From Sutcliffiella horikoshii (GTDB lineage Bacteria; Bacillota; Bacilli; Bacillales; Bacillaceae_I): DNA of 64,000 bases. The notes beneath the pieces are model-generated. The model was given only the letters and a program-made list of their open reading frames with translations. It ran no database searches and had not been told where the DNA came from. Made by a program: the position numbers and the translations under genes. Shown piece after piece: positions 16,486 through 25,452 of this stretch. The stretch is taken from NCBI RefSeq assembly GCF_019931755.1, contig NZ_CP082921.1:103861-167860 (forward strand), in the 5' to 3' direction. Each line of letters opens with the position of its first letter. Position 1 is the stretch's first letter.

Positions 16486-19400
16486 ATGAATAAAATTTTT
16501 GACGTCGTTGAAAGTCTTTTCGAATTTTTATGGGAACTTCTAATAGAACCGTTTCTTGGTTTGAAAAAGTTAGACGACTTGATATTCGGAAAAGACACTC
16601 TTTGGGGAGAAGAGTTAATATGGAGAACATTTGTAGAATCTGAATTACAATATGCGTATTTCCCTGGCTCTTTTGTTATGACAATAATAGCAGGGTTCCT
16701 CATATTAATTGCTGTTATCATTGCCGGAATTCGGATTTCGGGGGCTACGATAAATCCTGCCAGCAGGACAGCTTTAATAGAATTTCTTAAAGATGCGCTA
16801 ATTGTAGGAATTCTTCTTTCACAACTAGGAACAGTTTACACTTTGATATTTCAATTCAATAGTACAATCGTAGGCATTTTTGAAGGACCTGTCCAAGAAA
16901 TGCAAACTAATTTTGATTTAGTAAGTGACGGAGTTGGTGCCGCTGGTTCTATTCTTGGCTGGATTGTAATTCAATTAGCGTTGTTAGGGTTGCTGATATG
17001 GGCGAACTTTTACTATATGATGCGTAAATTAACCCTTTTAATTTTAATGATACTAGGTCCTGTAATGGTTGCTCTATACCTTTTTCCAAAAACTAAGGCC
17101 ATTACTGCAGGTTGGTTTAAAGAGCTTGTTGGTAGTGTGCTAGTTCAAAGCATTCATGCTTCAACCATTTGGATAATAGCTGTTATCGCTTCTACACAAA
17201 ATAGCTATAGTGTAGCTACAGGAGGATTTTCTGTAGCAGCAGTAATCTTATACATTATCTTCATCCCTATTTCAGAGAGTATTCGTAATCTATTTGGCTT
17301 AGGAGGAGGTATGCAAGGAGGATTAGCTAAAGCAGGAGCAATGTTTGGAATGGCTGGACTTGCAGGTATGTATGGTTCAGTGAAAGGGGCCTTAGATGGA
17401 AAAAGTGTTGGTTCCGCCTTGCAAGGAATGTATAAGGGTGCAAAAGATAGAGTTAAAGGCGAAGGTAGTACTGATAAGGATGTAAAAAGTACCATCGGAG
17501 CCAACACTGGTACTGACACTGGAACAACTGCAAAAGCCGATAAAATGTTAAAGGCAGGACAAATACTCGGGAAAACAGGAAAAATGACAGCTGGTATGGC
17601 TGGTTCCATTGCAGGTTCAGTTATGGGACCGATGGGAGCTATAGCCATGGGAACCATAGGTGGAGAGTTGGGTGAAAAAGCTGGTGGTCTAGCAGGTCGG
17701 ATGGGAGCCGCAGGTGCTCAAGGAATTGCGAGCAGGTTAGGTAAAGGGAAGGAAGGGGCGTTAAAAAGCCTGGATAAACAGAAAGAAAAAGACAAAGACA
17801 AAGCCATGATTGATTCCCTAACTGAAGATGAATCCACTAAATGGGCCAACGATAATAAAGAAGATTTTATGAAGGATCTGAAGGAGAAGTTTCCCGATGC
17901 AACACAAGCCGATTTAGATAAAAGGTGGAATGATGAATTACAACAACGAAGAGGTGGTTTCAGAGAAAAGGCAGAACAAAAGTGGAACAAAGCAAAAGAA
18001 TCTAACGGGAAATATGCTGATGCCAACAATCTTAAGGAATCACTTAGTAAGGATATGACTAGCGCTTGGGCAGAGCAAAATCAAGATCAGTTCATGGAAG
18101 ATTTTACAAATAATAACCCTCCCGAAAAACCTTTTGACCAAATGAACGAAGCGGAAAAGGTAGATTATGAAAATAAGAAAATTGATGCTTGGAATAACAG
18201 AGTAGGGCAGAAAAAAGCTCAGTTCCAAAAAGCAGGAGAAGATACTGCAAACGCTATGGTAAAAAACCAGGATCATAACCTAGTGAACAAGCAAGACTTC
18301 GCCTCCTCTATGGTGGATAAAGCGCTTGGTTTAGAAAAAGAAGATTTAAAGCAATCTATGAATTTAAATAATGATGAAGCCGCTAAAGAGTTTGATTTAA
18401 CCAAAGATGCCCGTCAGAAAGCATTAGTAAAAATATCTCAAAAATCCTTAAACAGTGTGCCTACAGTGAAAAACACTGAAAACGGCAGCGCTGGGGAACT
18501 TGGTAGTGCAATTGCAACAGAGATGACTAATGATTGGGCTGGTAAAAATAAAGATGCATTCCTGAACCAATACGAGAGCAATAATCCTCCAAAAGAAAAT
18601 ATGACACAAGAAGAAAGGGAAGCTTACAACAATAACCGAGAACAGGCTTGGTCAAAGAGAGTAGCTGGCAAAAAAGCGACCTTTGAAAAAGCTGCAACAC
18701 AAACTATCGCAGAATTTGGCGGGAATTCAGGTTCTGTAGTAAGCAAGGCTGACTTTTCTTCTAAAATGGTGGATAACGCAATGGCACAAGAAAAAGCAGC
18801 TTATATTTCTGATAATGCTGACAAACTTGGTGGGGTAGATAAAGCAAAAGCCGCTTTTGAAGCTACTAAGGGAGAAAGACAGCAAGCCTTAATAAAGTCC
18901 GCTACCAACTCAGTTGGAAGCGTCAAATCTATATCTTTAGGTAATGTTACTGAGGGGGCAACAGGTAAAGTTATAGCAAATCAATTGTCTCAAGATATGA
19001 CGAATTCCTGGTCTAGTCAAAATAAAGACCAGTTCATGCAGAATTACGAGTCTGCTAACCCTCCAAATCCTAATATGTCTCCTTCAGAAGCAAAAATTTA
19101 TGAGGCTGACAAACAAAATTCTTGGAAACAAGTAGTTCAAAGAAAGAAACAACAGTTTTCTCAAGCTGCTAACGAAGTGGTAGCTCAAATGACAAACGGA
19201 AATCCTAGTGCAGTAGTAGATAAAAATCAATTTGCTGATGCAATGGTGGATAAAGCCATGAATATTGAAAAAGCAGGCGTAAGCGATATTAGTACAGGTT
19301 CAATAGGGTTTGAAATAGATTACGGAAAACAAGCCAGTGAACGAAAAAAAGTTTATGCTAACGCAGCTCAAAGTTCAATAAACGGAGTAGAAAGCGTTCA

Positions 19401-20745
19401 GATCTTTAATAAGTCTGGGGCAGTAAATTCTAATTTTCTTGCGAGTCAATTAGCAAGTGCCGAAGTAGCAACAGAAAAACAAAGTTTTGTAAATGACGCT
19501 CAAAGTAAAGGATTATCAAAGAATGAAGCTATTGTTCAATGGGATAATCAGAACCCTGGCGCATTTGAACAAAAGTATCAAAGGATTAAGCAGAATATAC
19601 CAAATAAAATTTCTTCTACCGATATCCCACTTATGTCAGAAGGAAAGACAGTGGCTAGATTTGTAGGAGAAGCGTCCGGTATGAACACTGTTCTTCGTAC
19701 AATGCGTGGAATTGGTCAAGGAGCTGTTAGTGGGTACACTATCGCAGCAGAAACAGGCGAAAATAGAATAGTTCAAGCTGTTAAAGGTTCTTTCTCAGGT
19801 GCTGCATCAGGATTTATAAGAGGTGAAAATGCGGTAGAGAAACAACAAAATTGGAAAGATGGAATCTCCTATGCTTCAAGTGTTTTGGGTGGTGTTTCTG
19901 GATATCAAGTAGGGGCAAAGATTGCAAACAAGGTTCGCCCTTTTAACAATCAAGTTAAACAAGCCATCTATGAACCATCAGAAGTTATGCAAATGGCGCA
20001 GACTACTATAGACGATTTTGGTAATGAAAAAGTAGCTAGCGGGGCTGTAAGAATGGTCACAACAAATAATAGTTCGCATTTAGAAGTAAGGACTAAAACA
20101 GGAGAATCAAGAATTGTTTCCCATTACGGTTCTGGTCATAGCGGATTGAAAAAAGGGGAGGTAGTATATCAAGATTTAGATGTACAAAATGACTCTTTCG
20201 TTCCAACAAAAGTTAATGGCCAATCCTCTGTCTATAGAGTTGATAGTGGTGGAGGAAAAATCCCTTTAAATGTGGATTTAAACGTTGACCCTAATAGACT
20301 ATTAGCCAATCGGTTAAATCAAAAATCAGTATCCACTAAGCAAGCACCAATGTATAGTCAACAAGTTGATATGGGCAATTTTCACTTGGATGATGCCATG
20401 GAAAAAGGATTCAAGAATGTACATGTAGTTGTAGAAAGAGGAAAAAGTTATATTGCTGGTAAACAAGGGGATCAAACTTATCGAATATCACCTATTTACT
20501 CTGGTGATACCAGAATTCCGGATGGGAAAACCTACAATGTGAATTGTGATGTAGTGAATAACAAGTTGGTAAAAGGCACGACTGTACTTGAAAATTCTTC
20601 AAGCCTAGGTCAACAACAAACAGTCGAGGTTGATTATACATCTTCTCTGGACCCTAATATGATGTTACCCATCAAGCCAAACAAACGTTTAGAAAATAGA
20701 AGGAATAATGAACAGTTCAGAAGAAAGCAAGGATTGTTGGGGTGA
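16486..20745 (+). CDS. Giant VirB6-like channel protein with repeated C-terminal domain
   Basis: 1419 residues. The first ~270 contain about six membrane helices in the VirB6/TrbL arrangement, ending in a Gly-rich region. The soluble remainder has three repeats of about 157 residues starting near 523, 680 and 838, with a partial one near 448. Each repeat has a W-[AS]-x-x-N-x-D-x-F core, a NNPP motif, an Asp/Trp-rich helix and a MVDKA-type helix. After about 1050 comes another Gly/Ala-rich segment and a beta-rich C-terminus. VirB6 homologues form the inner-membrane channel; long extensions in Gram-positive relatives may reach the wall or contact the hydrolase encoded next. ATG 16486 has AGGAGCTG upstream. 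Confidence 0.8.
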   Translation: MNKIFDVVESLFEFLWELLIEPFLGLKKLDDLIFGKDTLWGEELIWRTFVESELQYAYFPGSFVMTIIAGFLILIAVIIAGIRISGATINPASRTALIEFLKDALIVGILLSQLGTVYTLIFQFNSTIVGIFEGPVQEMQTNFDLVSDGVGAAGSILGWIVIQLALLGLLIWANFYYMMRKLTLLILMILGPVMVALYLFPKTKAITAGWFKELVGSVLVQSIHASTIWIIAVIASTQNSYSVATGGFSVAAVILYIIFIPISESIRNLFGLGGGMQGGLAKAGAMFGMAGLAGMYGSVKGALDGKSVGSALQGMYKGAKDRVKGEGSTDKDVKSTIGANTGTDTGTTAKADKMLKAGQILGKTGKMTAGMAGSIAGSVMGPMGAIAMGTIGGELGEKAGGLAGRMGAAGAQGIASRLGKGKEGALKSLDKQKEKDKDKAMIDSLTEDESTKWANDNKEDFMKDLKEKFPDATQADLDKRWNDELQQRRGGFREKAEQKWNKAKESNGKYADANNLKESLSKDMTSAWAEQNQDQFMEDFTNNNPPEKPFDQMNEAEKVDYENKKIDAWNNRVGQKKAQFQKAGEDTANAMVKNQDHNLVNKQDFASSMVDKALGLEKEDLKQSMNLNNDEAAKEFDLTKDARQKALVKISQKSLNSVPTVKNTENGSAGELGSAIATEMTNDWAGKNKDAFLNQYESNNPPKENMTQEEREAYNNNREQAWSKRVAGKKATFEKAATQTIAEFGGNSGSVVSKADFSSKMVDNAMAQEKAAYISDNADKLGGVDKAKAAFEATKGERQQALIKSATNSVGSVKSISLGNVTEGATGKVIANQLSQDMTNSWSSQNKDQFMQNYESANPPNPNMSPSEAKIYEADKQNSWKQVVQRKKQQFSQAANEVVAQMTNGNPSAVVDKNQFADAMVDKAMNIEKAGVSDISTGSIGFEIDYGKQASERKKVYANAAQSSINGVESVQIFNKSGAVNSNFLASQLASAEVATEKQSFVNDAQSKGLSKNEAIVQWDNQNPGAFEQKYQRIKQNIPNKISSTDIPLMSEGKTVARFVGEASGMNTVLRTMRGIGQGAVSGYTIAAETGENRIVQAVKGSFSGAASGFIRGENAVEKQQNWKDGISYASSVLGGVSGYQVGAKIANKVRPFNNQVKQAIYEPSEVMQMAQTTIDDFGNEKVASGAVRMVTTNNSSHLEVRTKTGESRIVSHYGSGHSGLKKGEVVYQDLDVQNDSFVPTKVNGQSSVYRVDSGGGKIPLNVDLNVDPNRLLANRLNQKSVSTKQAPMYSQQVDMGNFHLDDAMEKGFKNVHVVVERGKSYIAGKQGDQTYRISPIYSGDTRIPDGKTYNVNCDVVNNKLVKGTTVLENSSSLGQQQTVEVDYTSSLDPNMMLPIKPNKRLENRRNNEQFRRKQGLLG

Positions 20746-20749
20746 TTGA

Positions 20750-22885
20750 ATGGAACAAAGAGAGTTGGAAGAACAACATCAATCTAATCCTGTAAAAGAG
20801 GCAGCCGCTAACCAAATAAAGAAAAAAGGTCGCAAGCTTGCAGCTAAAGCACTTAAAAAAGGTGCGAAACTTGCGGCCAAAGCTGCTGCTAAAGGTATTG
20901 CGGCTCTAGTTAAAGTACTATTGTCTTTAGCAGCAATAATTGGAATACCACTTCTTATTAAAATCACTATTATCATTTCATTAATATTAATTGTTATGTT
21001 AGTTAGCGTGTTTCTACTAGGTGGCTTAGGTTCGGATTCAGAACTAGATGGTGATTATAGAATTCTGAATGAGTATATTATCGAACAAGCAAACAACACG
21101 GTCGATATGTCTAAACCCGAACAGGCACGTTACAAGGTTCCAGAAGGCTTAGTAGCAGCTGTAATACAAATTGACGGGTTATCCGAAGAAAGTAATATAA
21201 ACAATTACAAAGACCTTATTAAGAGAATGACTACATCTTTAAAGCCGGAGTTCACCTACGAAAGTTTCAATGAATATGAAGAGATTGAAACAACTGTTTG
21301 TGAGGATGGGGTTTGTGGTTCACCTTCTCTAGAGAAGATAGACCATTGGGTAAGCAAACTAACTTTTGCTGATTATTGGAATGGCTTTACATCAATACAA
21401 CATGATCCTTACTTAACTAACTGGACAACAAGAGAAGAAATTAGTTATAGAACAGAAACACATACAGAAATGCAAGAAGTGACAAGAACTATAACCAAAA
21501 CAAAAACTGAATATAGACTAGAATTAGTTAAGAAAACTCGACAAGAAGCCTATGAAGAATGGGAATCCTCTCCCTATATAGATGATTACGGAAATCTGGC
21601 TTGTTGTATTTACAAAAAAGTAACAAAATATAAAACAGTAGAATATTACGAGGAAGAGCTAGTTCCTTATGAAGTTGAATACGAAGAAGAAATAACTGTT
21701 GAAGAAGAAGTAGAGGTTGAGGTGATAATAGAAATAAAGACTATTATTCGTACCAGAAGACAGTTATTCAACTCCACAGAAAATGAAACAGAAGACTATA
21801 CCACCTTTGATAATATATTAAATAGTTATAACATGGGGGAAAAAGACAAGCAGTTAATAGACGGGTTATATGAACTTGTAGGTGGATTAAGTAATTATAC
21901 ACAATGGCTAGAAGGATATAGTGGTGGCTCATGGGGCGGAGGTTTCAATGGGAATATAATTCCTGGCGATAATGTCCCTCCTCAGTACATGCCAATATAT
22001 TTATCTGCAGAAGCGGCTTTTGGAGTAGATTGGTATGTCATAGCAGCTTTACACTATGTAGAAACAGGTTATTCTACCCACCCAACTATGATTAGTAACA
22101 TGGGGGCTGTTGGACATTTTCAGTTCTTAAAAAGAACGTGGGTTGGTTGGAGCTTTAGTGGGAATATAACAGACACCATCCTAGTTAGTTTAGATCATAT
22201 TACTCGACACAGGGGATTTGGAACTGATGCAAATGATGATAAGAAAGCAGATCCTTGGGATTTAGAAGATGCTGCGTTTTCTGCAGCAAGATACCTTGCG
22301 CACTCTGGATACAAAACTGACCCACGCAAATCAATTTTTGAGTATAACCGAGCTGATTGGTATGTCGATAAGGTCTTAACTAAGGCAGAAGAAATAAGAG
22401 TACAAGCAACTTACGAGCCAGATTCAGGGATGCCTCCTATTACGCCTGGTCATTATATGGCTCCTACTACAGGTCCGATAACTTCTGGCTATGGCGAAAG
22501 ATGGGGGACAAACCATAATGGGATAGATATTGGTAGAAAAATAAATGGGAAAGATAGAAGTAATGTGCCTGTAGTATCAATTGGAGATGGGACAGTAATA
22601 AGCTCTTACTATTCCAATTCTTATGGAAACTGTATAATAGTTAGACATAATTTTGATGGAGTACAATATGAATCGCTATATGCCCATCTAGAAAATAGAG
22701 CTGTAACTCAGGGACAGACAGTTAAGAAAGGGGCATTCCTCGGATATATGGGAAATACAGGGTTTTCTACGGGCCCGCATCTACATTTTGAACTTCACCA
22801 ACCCGCTTGGAATGGAAATAAGACAGGGGCATTTAATCCTTTATCAAATAATAAAGGGATAATCATTAGTATCCCTGGGTCGTAG
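20750..22885 (+). CDS. Membrane-anchored lytic transglycosylase / M23 peptidase (VirB1-like)
   Basis: 711 residues. An Ala/Lys-rich basic N-terminus precedes one membrane helix (about 60-95). A charged Glu/Thr/Tyr-rich region follows at about 225-350. The SLT-like domain (about 405-545) has HYVETGYSTHP with the catalytic Glu, then GAVGHFQFLKRTW. The C-terminal M23 domain has HNGIDIG and GPHLHFELH zinc motifs. Together they cut glycan and peptide bonds to make room for the T4SS channel. It begins five bases after the VirB6-like stop, with GGGGTGAT as binding site. TrsG/TcpG-type enzymes of Gram-positive plasmids have the same layout. Confidence 0.9.
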   Translation: MEQRELEEQHQSNPVKEAAANQIKKKGRKLAAKALKKGAKLAAKAAAKGIAALVKVLLSLAAIIGIPLLIKITIIISLILIVMLVSVFLLGGLGSDSELDGDYRILNEYIIEQANNTVDMSKPEQARYKVPEGLVAAVIQIDGLSEESNINNYKDLIKRMTTSLKPEFTYESFNEYEEIETTVCEDGVCGSPSLEKIDHWVSKLTFADYWNGFTSIQHDPYLTNWTTREEISYRTETHTEMQEVTRTITKTKTEYRLELVKKTRQEAYEEWESSPYIDDYGNLACCIYKKVTKYKTVEYYEEELVPYEVEYEEEITVEEEVEVEVIIEIKTIIRTRRQLFNSTENETEDYTTFDNILNSYNMGEKDKQLIDGLYELVGGLSNYTQWLEGYSGGSWGGGFNGNIIPGDNVPPQYMPIYLSAEAAFGVDWYVIAALHYVETGYSTHPTMISNMGAVGHFQFLKRTWVGWSFSGNITDTILVSLDHITRHRGFGTDANDDKKADPWDLEDAAFSAARYLAHSGYKTDPRKSIFEYNRADWYVDKVLTKAEEIRVQATYEPDSGMPPITPGHYMAPTTGPITSGYGERWGTNHNGIDIGRKINGKDRSNVPVVSIGDGTVISSYYSNSYGNCIIVRHNFDGVQYESLYAHLENRAVTQGQTVKKGAFLGYMGNTGFSTGPHLHFELHQPAWNGNKTGAFNPLSNNKGIIISIPGS

Positions 22886-22899
22886 AAGGGAGTGTGTAT

Positions 22900-23556
22900 A
22901 TGAATCTAAAACAACTTTTTCTAATATGTTTTTTATGTATAGTTTTCCTAGCTGTTGTAGGGGGATATACTTATAAATATTTTAATCCAGAAGAAGTAAA
23001 ATATAAAGAAATTAGTAGTGACGAAGCAGTCGATACTATTAACAATCTACGTAATCAAATAGAAAAGGTAGAGGTAGCTTCAATGTCCTGGATAAGTGGT
23101 GTCGACGATAATTCCGACATAGGATACTTAACAGAAGTAGATGAAGAAATTTTAGCTGCTAATGCCAATCCAGAAGAAGCAATTAAATATTTATTGGGCA
23201 GTCTTCAAATGGAAGATCCGGATGCATTTTCTCAAGCGTTTGAACCATCTATTTTTTCTAATGCAATATTTGAACACCCAAACGATGATAAGTACGAAGC
23301 TTTGCTGGAAATTATGAATGATTTATCTAGGGGCAATACTCTTGTATCTGGTGAGATACTTACAAAGGACTACTCTTTTAGTGTAAAGAACTTTGATAAT
23401 ACGACAGTAATATTAGAATATAAAGATGGAAATAAAGTAAACATAGAAATCTCTTTAGCATTTCAAACGTATAATCATGGTCAGAATGCAAAGGGAATTG
23501 TCTTTATTTCAACATCTCCAAACGAAATTATAAGACAGATAAAAGATCAAGTATAA
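22900..23556 (+). CDS. Single-pass membrane protein, possibly VirB8-like
   Basis: 218 residues from ATG 22900 after AGAAGGGAG (a GTG two codons upstream is less likely). One N-terminal helix (LFLICFLCIVFLAVVGGYTY) anchors an outside domain of ~190 residues whose helix-rich start and beta-rich end (YSFSVKNFDNTTVILEYKDG, VNIEISLAFQTYNH) fit an NTF2-like fold as in VirB8/TcpC. Last gene of the transfer operon. Function inferred from position and topology only. Confidence 0.6.
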   Translation: MNLKQLFLICFLCIVFLAVVGGYTYKYFNPEEVKYKEISSDEAVDTINNLRNQIEKVEVASMSWISGVDDNSDIGYLTEVDEEILAANANPEEAIKYLLGSLQMEDPDAFSQAFEPSIFSNAIFEHPNDDKYEALLEIMNDLSRGNTLVSGEILTKDYSFSVKNFDNTTVILEYKDGNKVNIEISLAFQTYNHGQNAKGIVFISTSPNEIIRQIKDQV

Positions 23557-23562
23557 AGAAAA

Positions 23563-23593
23563 GAAAGAGCCATACATTAATTATGGCTCTTTC
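23563..23593. terminator. Bidirectional terminator of the transfer operon
   Basis: Perfect 12-bp stem GAAAGAGCCATA / TATGGCTCTTTC with a 7-base loop. It overlaps the end of the convergent repeat-protein gene. Confidence 0.85.
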
Positions 23594-24119
23594 CTGTTAA
23601 GTTTATAAACTCATCAAACGTAAGGTGTTTTCTTATAGTTTTGTATGAGGGCAGCGAATTCTTCTTAGCATATTCATTCCAATTAAGTTGGTTTAGATAA
23701 CTATTAGGGTGCTCTTTTAATAGACTTATTATTTCATCTTTCTGATATGACTTAGGCGCAGGTCTAGGAGTAGTTTTAACCCCAATTGTTTCTTGCGCTA
23801 GTTTCCAACTACTAAAATGATTAATAATTGTCCTACTAGAAGGCAAATCTTCTTTCAAAGCATATTCATCCCACTCTAGAGCAGTTGTTAGATAATTGCT
23901 ATGCTCGTGCAGTAGCCTTTTCATTTCGTCTTCATTTAGAGTTACTCTTCTTCTAGTACTTACCCCCAGTAGTTCTTTTACTTTACGCCAGCTCCCTACA
24001 CTTTTTATTAAATAGTAAGAGGATGGCAGGCCATGTATTTTTGCATACTGATCCCATTCACTTCTACTGGTTAGCTTATCTTGATGTTGTTTTAATTTAT
24101 GAAGGTAGTTTAAGTCCAA
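23577..24119 (-). CDS. Protein of three homing-endonuclease-associated repeats
   Basis: 180 residues made almost entirely of three ~55-residue repeats. Each has an EWDxYA motif, LPSxxTI and a following Trp/Phe-rich helix (SEWDQYAKIHGLPSS, LEWDEYALKEDLPSS, LNWNEYAKKNSLPSY). This is the pattern of the homing endonuclease associated repeat (Pfam HNH_repeat), normally a DNA-binding adjunct to HNH nucleases. No nuclease motif is present here. It overlaps the upstream membrane protein gene by 23 bases. Probable DNA-binding protein of unknown target. Confidence 0.65.
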   Translation of the reverse strand: MDLNYLHKLKQHQDKLTSRSEWDQYAKIHGLPSSYYLIKSVGSWRKVKELLGVSTRRRVTLNEDEMKRLLHEHSNYLTTALEWDEYALKEDLPSSRTIINHFSSWKLAQETIGVKTTPRPAPKSYQKDEIISLLKEHPNSYLNQLNWNEYAKKNSLPSYKTIRKHLTFDEFINLTGKSHN

Positions 24120-25233
24120 TGCTTTTTAACTCCTTATTCAAATCATTATAGATTAAGCTCGCCATTTCATGATTATGAGCTCTATATAGCCTAATTACTT
24201 CTAAGGGTTCTTTCTCAAAAATCGCCATTTCTTTCTTACCAGATATATGATCAATTAAATCATTATATTCTTTTAAATAGACTAAAGAGTGGTGTACTAA
24301 ATGATGTTTTAAATGTATATTGTTAGAAATCCCGCTAAAAAACTTTTCAAGTTCAGGTTCTTTACTTAAGTCCTTTTCCACAATTAGGGTTAATTTATTG
24401 CTATATATCGTATCGGGATATTCTTTCAGGATTAATAAACTGTCTTCTCCTGGAGATTGAAAAACTACTTCATATCCAGTAAAACCATATACATCTTTAT
24501 AACCTTCTGCACTCCATTCTGGCTTGTAATAAGTTTGCTCACTAGTGGCGTTAGTTTGCCAACCGTATAGCTTACAGCAGGAGGATTCTTTAAAATAAAG
24601 AGGTGAAGGTAATAATATATACATTTTATTTTCTTCTGCTGAATGCCCCATGAGAAACGATTTATCACCGACAATAAACAGTCTGTTTAAGTAATCTTTC
24701 GCTTCTTCAACAGATAAAATACGTTGGATGTTTTTTTGAAGGTACGCTCTTTTTTGGTCACTGCTGTATAAATTTTTTTCTTTAGCTGCTCTGCGTTCAG
24801 TTGCTCTTTCTCTTATGAACTTTCTGGGTGACTTTATAAATAAGAATAAGACTATCAGTATATAAAGAGGCAACCCTAGAACAGTTAAAACAATTTTTTT
24901 AATCAAATTATCATCATTTTCACCTGTAATATAATTGCTAATTAAGATCAAACCTAGCAAGATTACCATACCTACGACAAAGATTATGAATAGACAAACG
25001 ACTAAATAGAAAAAACCTGCTAAAATCAGTAGAGGAGTTAATTCAGCATTAACTAATCCTAAGCTATCTAAAAATTTAACTATACCCAACATATCAAGTA
25101 CAGCATATATTTTATCCCAAAACATTACTGATAATATTACTGCTACAACACCCATAAGACCCGCTAAGCCTGCAGCTCTTCCGCGGTCATAGTTAAGCTT
25201 TGCATCCCAGAACCATAATAAATCTCTTAACAT
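24097..25233 (-). CDS. Unknown multi-spanning membrane protein
   Basis: 378 residues from ATG 25233 after GAGGTG; an ATG 30 bases upstream lacks a good site. Four hydrophobic helices in the first ~145 residues (GLAGLMGVVAVILSVMFW, then LLILAGFFYLVVCLFIIFVV and VGMVILLGLILISNYI, then VLTVLGLPLYILIVLFLFI), then a basic segment KSPRKFIRERATERRAAKEK and a cytoplasmic domain of ~220 residues without recognised motif. It is opposite to the transfer operon and shares an mRNA with the repeat protein. Confidence 0.65.
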   Translation of the reverse strand: MLRDLLWFWDAKLNYDRGRAAGLAGLMGVVAVILSVMFWDKIYAVLDMLGIVKFLDSLGLVNAELTPLLILAGFFYLVVCLFIIFVVGMVILLGLILISNYITGENDDNLIKKIVLTVLGLPLYILIVLFLFIKSPRKFIRERATERRAAKEKNLYSSDQKRAYLQKNIQRILSVEEAKDYLNRLFIVGDKSFLMGHSAEENKMYILLPSPLYFKESSCCKLYGWQTNATSEQTYYKPEWSAEGYKDVYGFTGYEVVFQSPGEDSLLILKEYPDTIYSNKLTLIVEKDLSKEPELEKFFSGISNNIHLKHHLVHHSLVYLKEYNDLIDHISGKKEMAIFEKEPLEVIRLYRAHNHEMASLIYNDLNKELKSIGLKLPS

Positions 25234-25310
25234 GCAATTCACCTCGACTTTTAAATAATTCATAATGTATTACTTTTCTCCATTATATTCTAATATTTTC
25301 TAACGGTCAA

Positions 25311-25339
25311 TTGTTTTTAAGGGAATGTTTCATTATAAT
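25311..25339 (+). promoter_or_regulatory. Promoter of the GGDEF/EAL gene
   Basis: TTGTTT, 17-base spacer, TATAAT. It gives a leader of about 100 bases containing the hairpin at 25379. Confidence 0.6.
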
Positions 25340-25378
25340 AATAGGGAACTATCAATCTAAAAATATACTAGTTATGGG

Positions 25379-25434
25379 AGTCCCCCAGAATTTATTAAAG
25401 TCGCTATGGCTTTGATTTTTCTGAGGGACTTTTT
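25379..25434 (+). promoter_or_regulatory. Leader terminator before the GGDEF/EAL gene
   Basis: AGTCCCCCAGAA pairs with TTCTGAGGGACT (one mismatch) around an inner AAAG/CTTT stem, followed by TTTTTG. It ends immediately before the AGGAGG of the gene. Confidence 0.75.
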
Positions 25435-25452
25435 GTGTTAGGAGGAATTTTT

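Noticed and set aside
17205..18276. Long minus-strand frames within the VirB6-like gene
   Set aside because: Low-complexity Gly/Ala and Lys/Glu codons create open antisense frames; no start signals.
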